The position numbers and the translations under genes are program-made. A DNA stretch of 9,096 nucleotides from Burkholderiales bacterium (GTDB lineage: Bacteria > Pseudomonadota > Gammaproteobacteria > Burkholderiales > Casimicrobiaceae): positions 1-9,096 of the forward strand of contig JANXNO010000026.1 in the NCBI GenBank assembly GCA_025354075.1, in the 5' to 3' direction. Positions 5,893-9,096 of this stretch are shown one piece after another. The notes under the pieces are model-generated. The model was not told the origin of the DNA, searched no databases, and worked only from the letters and a program-made list of their open reading frames with translations. Each line of letters opens with the position of its first letter. Position 1 is the first letter of the stretch.

Positions 5893-7333
5893 TTCACGAC
5901 GAAGATCACGCGTGCTCCCCGTCACCCTCGGGCTGCTTGCGAGCGTCACACTCACCGCCTGCGCAGTCGGCCCGACTTACGCGCCGCCTGCTGTCACCAG
6001 CGCATCCGCATGGCAATCCCCGCTGCCGCACGACGGCAACGTGGCAGCACTTGCGAACTGGTGGTCGCGCTGGAATGATGCGACGCTGGTGGCGCTGATT
6101 GAGGCTGCGCAGGCGAGCAATCCGACGCTCGATCAAGCCGCTGCGCGCATCGCGCAGGCTCGCGCCGGGCAGACCATTGCTGGTGCGTCAGCGCTGCCCA
6201 ACGTGAGTGGCAGCGCCAGTGCCAGTCGCGGCAATCTGGCGGGGCAAAGTCTGGGGCTGGGCACGCTCACGAGCGTTTCGGCATCAGCGCAGGCGGCGTG
6301 GGAAATTGATTTGTTTGGAGCGAATCGTCGCGGTCGCGAGGCCGCAGCGGCGCGCACCGGCGCACGTACGCTCGACTGGCATCAAGCGCGCGTTTCGCTC
6401 GCCGCCGACGTGGCGTCGACCTACGCCAATCTGCGCGTCAACGAGGCGCTGGCGGCCGGTTATGAGCGCGACGCTGCAAGCCGGAAGGAAACATCGCGAT
6501 TGACGGGGCTCAAAACCGACGCCGGATTTGAAGCGCCTGCCAATGCTGCACTCGCGCGAGCTAGTGCGTCGGAAGCCGCAGCGCGACTCACCGCTCAGCG
6601 CGCTGAAGTTGACCTCGGCGTGAAGGCGTTGGTCGCGTTGACGGGCCTCGATGAGCCCGCGCTGCGCAACCTGCTTGCGGCCGGTCGGGCACAGTTGCAG
6701 ACAGGTGCAAATTTGAGCATTGATCAAGTGCCAGCAACGGTGCTCGCGCAACGCCCCGATCTCGCCGCGAGCGAGCGTGAACTGGCCGCGCTGACTGCCG
6801 AAATCGGCGCGGCGGAAGCGGATCGTTATCCAAAAGTATCTTTGACCGGATCAGTCGGCTACAGCCTCGCACGCATCGCAGGCAGCACCGCGGGCACGAC
6901 CACTTGGGGCTTCGGCCCGAGCATTGATATTCCGCTGTTTGATGCGGGTCGACGGTCGGCCGTGGTTGAGCAGACGAGGGCGCGTTACGACGAGTCGTTG
7001 GCAGGCTATAAGGCCGCAGCGATACGCGCCGTACGTGAAGTGGAAGAGGCGTTGACGCAGCTGCAATCGGCGAAGCTCCGTGCCCCCGACTTGCAGGCGT
7101 CGCTCGCCGGTTATCAGGCGTTTGAAAAGGCCGCACAGGCGCGCTTGTCGGTCGGCGCGGGTAGCGTACTTGAGCTTGAAGACGCTCGTCGCGCGGTGCT
7201 CGCAGCCCAGGTTGCTGTACTCGCGGTTGAGCGCGAACGCCTCGCTGCATCGATTTCGCTTTACCGCGCCGTGGGCGGCGGTTGGGACAGCACACAGGCA
7301 TTCACACAAAAGCAGGTTTCGGAGAAGAACTAA
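5876..7333 (+). CDS. RND efflux outer-membrane channel lipoprotein (NodT/OprM family)
   Basis: A 485-residue TolC-like outer membrane factor, the exit duct of a tripartite pump. The lipoprotein signal peptide ends in the lipobox LTAC with Cys29, followed by AVGPTYAPP, the usual start of NodT-type channels. Two OEP repeats follow. The first has NPTLDQAAARIAQARA (82-97), LPNVSGSASASRG and WEIDLFGANRR (142-152). The second has QRPDLAASERELAALTAEIGAAEADRYPKVSLTGS, between residues 292 and 326, and PLFDAGRR (353-360). The end carries the family motif SLYRAVGGGW (461-470). Length and both halves are complete. The ATG at 5876 has only a weak AAGAG upstream and lies inside the end of the repressor gene, which suggests translational coupling. 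Placing the channel gene before the adaptor and pump differs from the more familiar adaptor-pump-channel order. Confidence 0.93.
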   Translation: MSKLFDSRRRSRVLPVTLGLLASVTLTACAVGPTYAPPAVTSASAWQSPLPHDGNVAALANWWSRWNDATLVALIEAAQASNPTLDQAAARIAQARAGQTIAGASALPNVSGSASASRGNLAGQSLGLGTLTSVSASAQAAWEIDLFGANRRGREAAAARTGARTLDWHQARVSLAADVASTYANLRVNEALAAGYERDAASRKETSRLTGLKTDAGFEAPANAALARASASEAAARLTAQRAEVDLGVKALVALTGLDEPALRNLLAAGRAQLQTGANLSIDQVPATVLAQRPDLAASERELAALTAEIGAAEADRYPKVSLTGSVGYSLARIAGSTAGTTTWGFGPSIDIPLFDAGRRSAVVEQTRARYDESLAGYKAAAIRAVREVEEALTQLQSAKLRAPDLQASLAGYQAFEKAAQARLSVGAGSVLELEDARRAVLAAQVAVLAVERERLAASISLYRAVGGGWDSTQAFTQKQVSEKN

Positions 7334-8454
7334 TGTTGAATTTCACACGTAAACAGATCGTCATTGCTACTGCGGCAGCAATGGGTTTTGTCCTCCTCGG
7401 TATTACCGCTGTTCGTGCAGACGATAAAAAAGCAGACGATAGAAAGGGCGCACCTGCAACGGTTGCCAAAGCGTCGTTAACCGTCACCACGACCAAAGCC
7501 ACGCAGGCTGACTGGCTCGTCAAGCTGTCTGCAAACGGCAATATCGCACCGTGGCAGGAAGCCATTGTCGGTGCGGAGTCGAATGGCTTGCGTCTCGCGG
7601 AGGTGCGCGTAAACGTGGGTGATGTGGTCAAGCGCGGGCAGACGCTCGCACACTTCGCACCGGACACCGTGCGTGCCGAGCTGGCGCAACAAACCGCGAG
7701 CGTTGCGGAAGCAGAAGCTGCGTTGGCCGAAGCCGAGGCCAATGCAGCGCGAGCAAAAACATTGCAGGATTCTGGGGCAATGTCTACGCAGCAAATCAAT
7801 CAATATGTCACTGCGGCTAAGACCGCTGCGGCGCGTTTGCAGGCGGCGCAGGCTGCGCGTGAAAGCGGCCAGCTTCGTGTTGGCTTCACGCGCGTGGTTG
7901 CGCCCGATGACGGCGTGATTTCTGCGCGTCTTGCCACTGTGGGTGCGGTCGTCAACGGCGGGCAGGAGCTGTTTAGATTGATTCGCAAGAACCGCCTCGA
8001 ATGGCGTGCTGAGGTCACCTCAAGCGATCTCGCCAAAGTGTCGCCGGGGCAGACCGTGTTGGTGACCACGCCAACCGGTGTTCAGGTCAGTGGCAAAGTG
8101 CGAGTGATCGCGCCGACGGTGGACACGACGTCGCGTAACGCGATTGTTTACGTCGATCTCGCGAACAACGCAGCCGCGAAATCAGGCATGTTTGCCAGCG
8201 GCGATTTTTCGGTTGGTTCGGCGAAAGCGTTGTCCCTGCCACAGCAATCGGTGGTGCTGCGCGATGGCATGACGTACGTCTACCAATTGCTGGCAGACAA
8301 CAAGGTGTCGCAACTGAAAGTTCAAACAGGACGGCGCATGGGGGACCGCGTTGAGATCACCGCAGGGCTCAAAGGTACGGAAACCGTGGTGGTCAATGGT
8401 GCCGCGTTTTTAGCGCAGGGCGATACGGTGCGTGTTGTGGCGGACGCCAAGTGA
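7333..8454 (+). CDS. RND efflux periplasmic adaptor (HlyD/AcrA-type membrane fusion protein)
   Basis: A 373-residue adaptor linking the inner-membrane pump to the outer-membrane channel. Residues 1-29 are a signal peptide with a likely cleavage at AVRA-DD; there is no lipobox Cys, unlike AcrA or MexA. The first lipoyl half is at about 76-108 (VRVNVGDVVKRGQTLAHF). It is followed by an Ala-rich alpha-hairpin at about 112-180, rather short, and the second lipoyl half with VVAPDDGVISARLATVGAVVNGGQ, residues 188-211. The beta-barrel (about 222-295) holds VSPGQTVLV and SGMFASGDF. The membrane-proximal domain is at about 300-370. The start is set by TAATG: the channel stop TAA shares one base with this ATG, and GGAG at 7321-7324 lies 8 nt upstream. 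A longer frame from 7282 lies in the channel gene and would spoil the signal peptide. Confidence 0.93.
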   Translation: MLNFTRKQIVIATAAAMGFVLLGITAVRADDKKADDRKGAPATVAKASLTVTTTKATQADWLVKLSANGNIAPWQEAIVGAESNGLRLAEVRVNVGDVVKRGQTLAHFAPDTVRAELAQQTASVAEAEAALAEAEANAARAKTLQDSGAMSTQQINQYVTAAKTAAARLQAAQAARESGQLRVGFTRVVAPDDGVISARLATVGAVVNGGQELFRLIRKNRLEWRAEVTSSDLAKVSPGQTVLVTTPTGVQVSGKVRVIAPTVDTTSRNAIVYVDLANNAAAKSGMFASGDFSVGSAKALSLPQQSVVLRDGMTYVYQLLADNKVSQLKVQTGRRMGDRVEITAGLKGTETVVVNGAAFLAQGDTVRVVADAK

Positions 8455-8477
8455 TGCGCGCAACGTTGATTGCGCTT

Positions 8478-8545
8478 TGTAGGAGCGGCTTGCCGCGACC
8501 CGCGTTTGCGTTAAGTCCACGGGGTCGCGACAAGTCGCTCCTACA
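8478..8545. repeat. Inverted REP doublet (REPIN-like) between adaptor and pump genes
   Basis: Two 24-nt arms (8478-8501 and 8522-8545) are inverted copies starting TGTAGGAGCG, with only two differences, separated by 20 nt. Each arm also contains its own perfect hairpin: GCGGC-TT-GCCGC on the left (8485-8496) and GCGAC-AA-GTCGC on the right (8527-8538). The two differences between arms are paired changes that keep each small hairpin intact. This is the layout of REPINs, which are spread by RAYT transposases encoded elsewhere. It fills much of the 138-nt gap 8455-8592, the only real gap in the operon. No other copy was seen in the window. Confidence 0.85.
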
Positions 8546-8592
8546 GCGCCGCAAGCCTCTCTCTTCCAGCCAAGTTTTAGGTTGAATTGAAC

Positions 8593-9096
8593 ATGAACGT
8601 ATCCGCCTGGTCGATTAAAAATCCGATCCCGTCGTTGATGATTTTTGTCCTGCTGACGATGGCAGGCATCTTGTCGTGGCAGTCGATGAAAGTGCAGAAC
8701 TTTCCCGACCTTGATTTGCCGACCGTCACCGTCGTTGCGTCGCTGCCCGGTGCCGCGCCCGGCCAGCTCGAAAATGAAGTTGCGCGCAAGATCGAAAACT
8801 CGATTGCCACGCTGCAAGGACTTAAGCACATCTACACCAAGGTACAGGACGGCGGCGCGACCATCACCGCCGAATTCCGCCTTGAAAAACCTGTGCAGGA
8901 AGCGGTGGATGATGTGCGCGCTGCCGTCTCGCGCGTGCGCGCCGACATGCCTGGAGACCTGCGCGATCCGATTGTCAGCAAGCTCGAACTGGCTGGCTCT
9001 CCCGTGCTCGCGTTTACCGTCGCGTCCGATCAAATGGATGACGAGGCGCTTTCGTGGTTCGTCGACAACACGCTGACTCGGCGGCTGTTGTCGGTG
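8593..9096 (+). CDS. RND efflux pump permease (HAE-1 type), 5' part only
   Basis: The first 168 codons of an inner-membrane RND transporter that drives export with the proton gradient; the full protein is normally over 1000 residues. Visible are the short cytoplasmic start MNVSAWSIKNPIPS, the first membrane helix (about 12-31), and the start of the first periplasmic porter domain. That region shows VQNFPDLDLPTVTV (34-47), PGAAPGQLENEVARKIE (52-68), GLKHI (76-80), the VRAAVSRVRADMP region (108-120) and DPIVSKL (125-131). These fit the AcrB/MdtB-like HAE-1 group. The proton-relay residues in the fourth helix are outside the window. The start ATG has only a weak TAGG about 13 nt upstream. The gene follows the REP doublet and should be expressed from the repressor-channel-adaptor transcript, unless a separate promoter lies in 8455-8592; I found none convincing. 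Substrate cannot be told from this part. Confidence 0.92.
   Translation, partial: MNVSAWSIKNPIPSLMIFVLLTMAGILSWQSMKVQNFPDLDLPTVTVVASLPGAAPGQLENEVARKIENSIATLQGLKHIYTKVQDGGATITAEFRLEKPVQEAVDDVRAAVSRVRADMPGDLRDPIVSKLELAGSPVLAFTVASDQMDDEALSWFVDNTLTRRLLSV

Noticed and set aside
6588..7301. Minus-strand open frame of 237 codons
   Set aside because: It is a shadow of the outer-membrane channel gene; the composition is Arg/Pro/Ser-rich with no domain, while the plus frame has full OEP motifs.
8410..9033. Minus-strand open frame of 207 codons
   Set aside because: It runs across the adaptor end, the REP doublet and the pump start, all better explained on the plus strand.
1..9096. tRNA, rRNA, insertion sequence or phage genes
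   Set aside because: No tRNA-like cloverleaf, rRNA motif, transposase, integrase or terminal inverted repeats of an IS were recognised on either strand.

Overview
The window looks like chromosomal DNA of a Gram-negative proteobacterium, with GC content near 60% by eye. The signs are a lipoprotein outer-membrane efflux channel, an RND pump with its periplasmic adaptor, and an inverted pair of REP elements of the GTAGGAGC type. That REP type is familiar from Pseudomonas and Xanthomonadales. Ig-like repeat proteins of the kind seen at the left end are common in Beta- and Gammaproteobacteria. I cannot name a genus.

Left block, minus strand (1-4983). A two-component system is encoded by a NarL/LuxR-type response regulator (4324-4983) and a 7TM sensor kinase (2507-4414), whose reading frames overlap by 91 nt. 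After a 293-nt gap with several inverted repeats, a large secreted protein starts at 2213 and runs off the left edge. It has a signal peptide, a DUF1566/Lcl C-terminal-type domain, and a chain of Ig-like repeats that includes a 501-bp tandem period. A perfect palindrome (2294-2311) lies upstream of this gene, where a response-regulator site could sit.

Right block, plus strand (5124-9096). A TetR-family repressor gene (5173-5892) leads a compact efflux operon: outer-membrane channel (5876-7333), membrane-fusion adaptor (7333-8454) and RND permease (8593 to beyond the right edge). The first two junctions are overlaps. The third is a 138-nt gap filled largely by a REP doublet (8478-8545). The divergent spacer between response regulator and repressor (4984-5172) holds two near-identical 16-bp palindromes, 31 bp centre to centre. 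They are very likely the TetR operators, and the second covers the probable -10 box.

The right block is best read as a self-regulated tripartite drug or solvent efflux system. The left block is a sensor system next to a surface or secreted repeat protein. I see no evidence of a wholly new system. The most informative points are the operator pair, the REP doublet inside the operon, and the possible regulatory link between the two-component system and the repeat protein.
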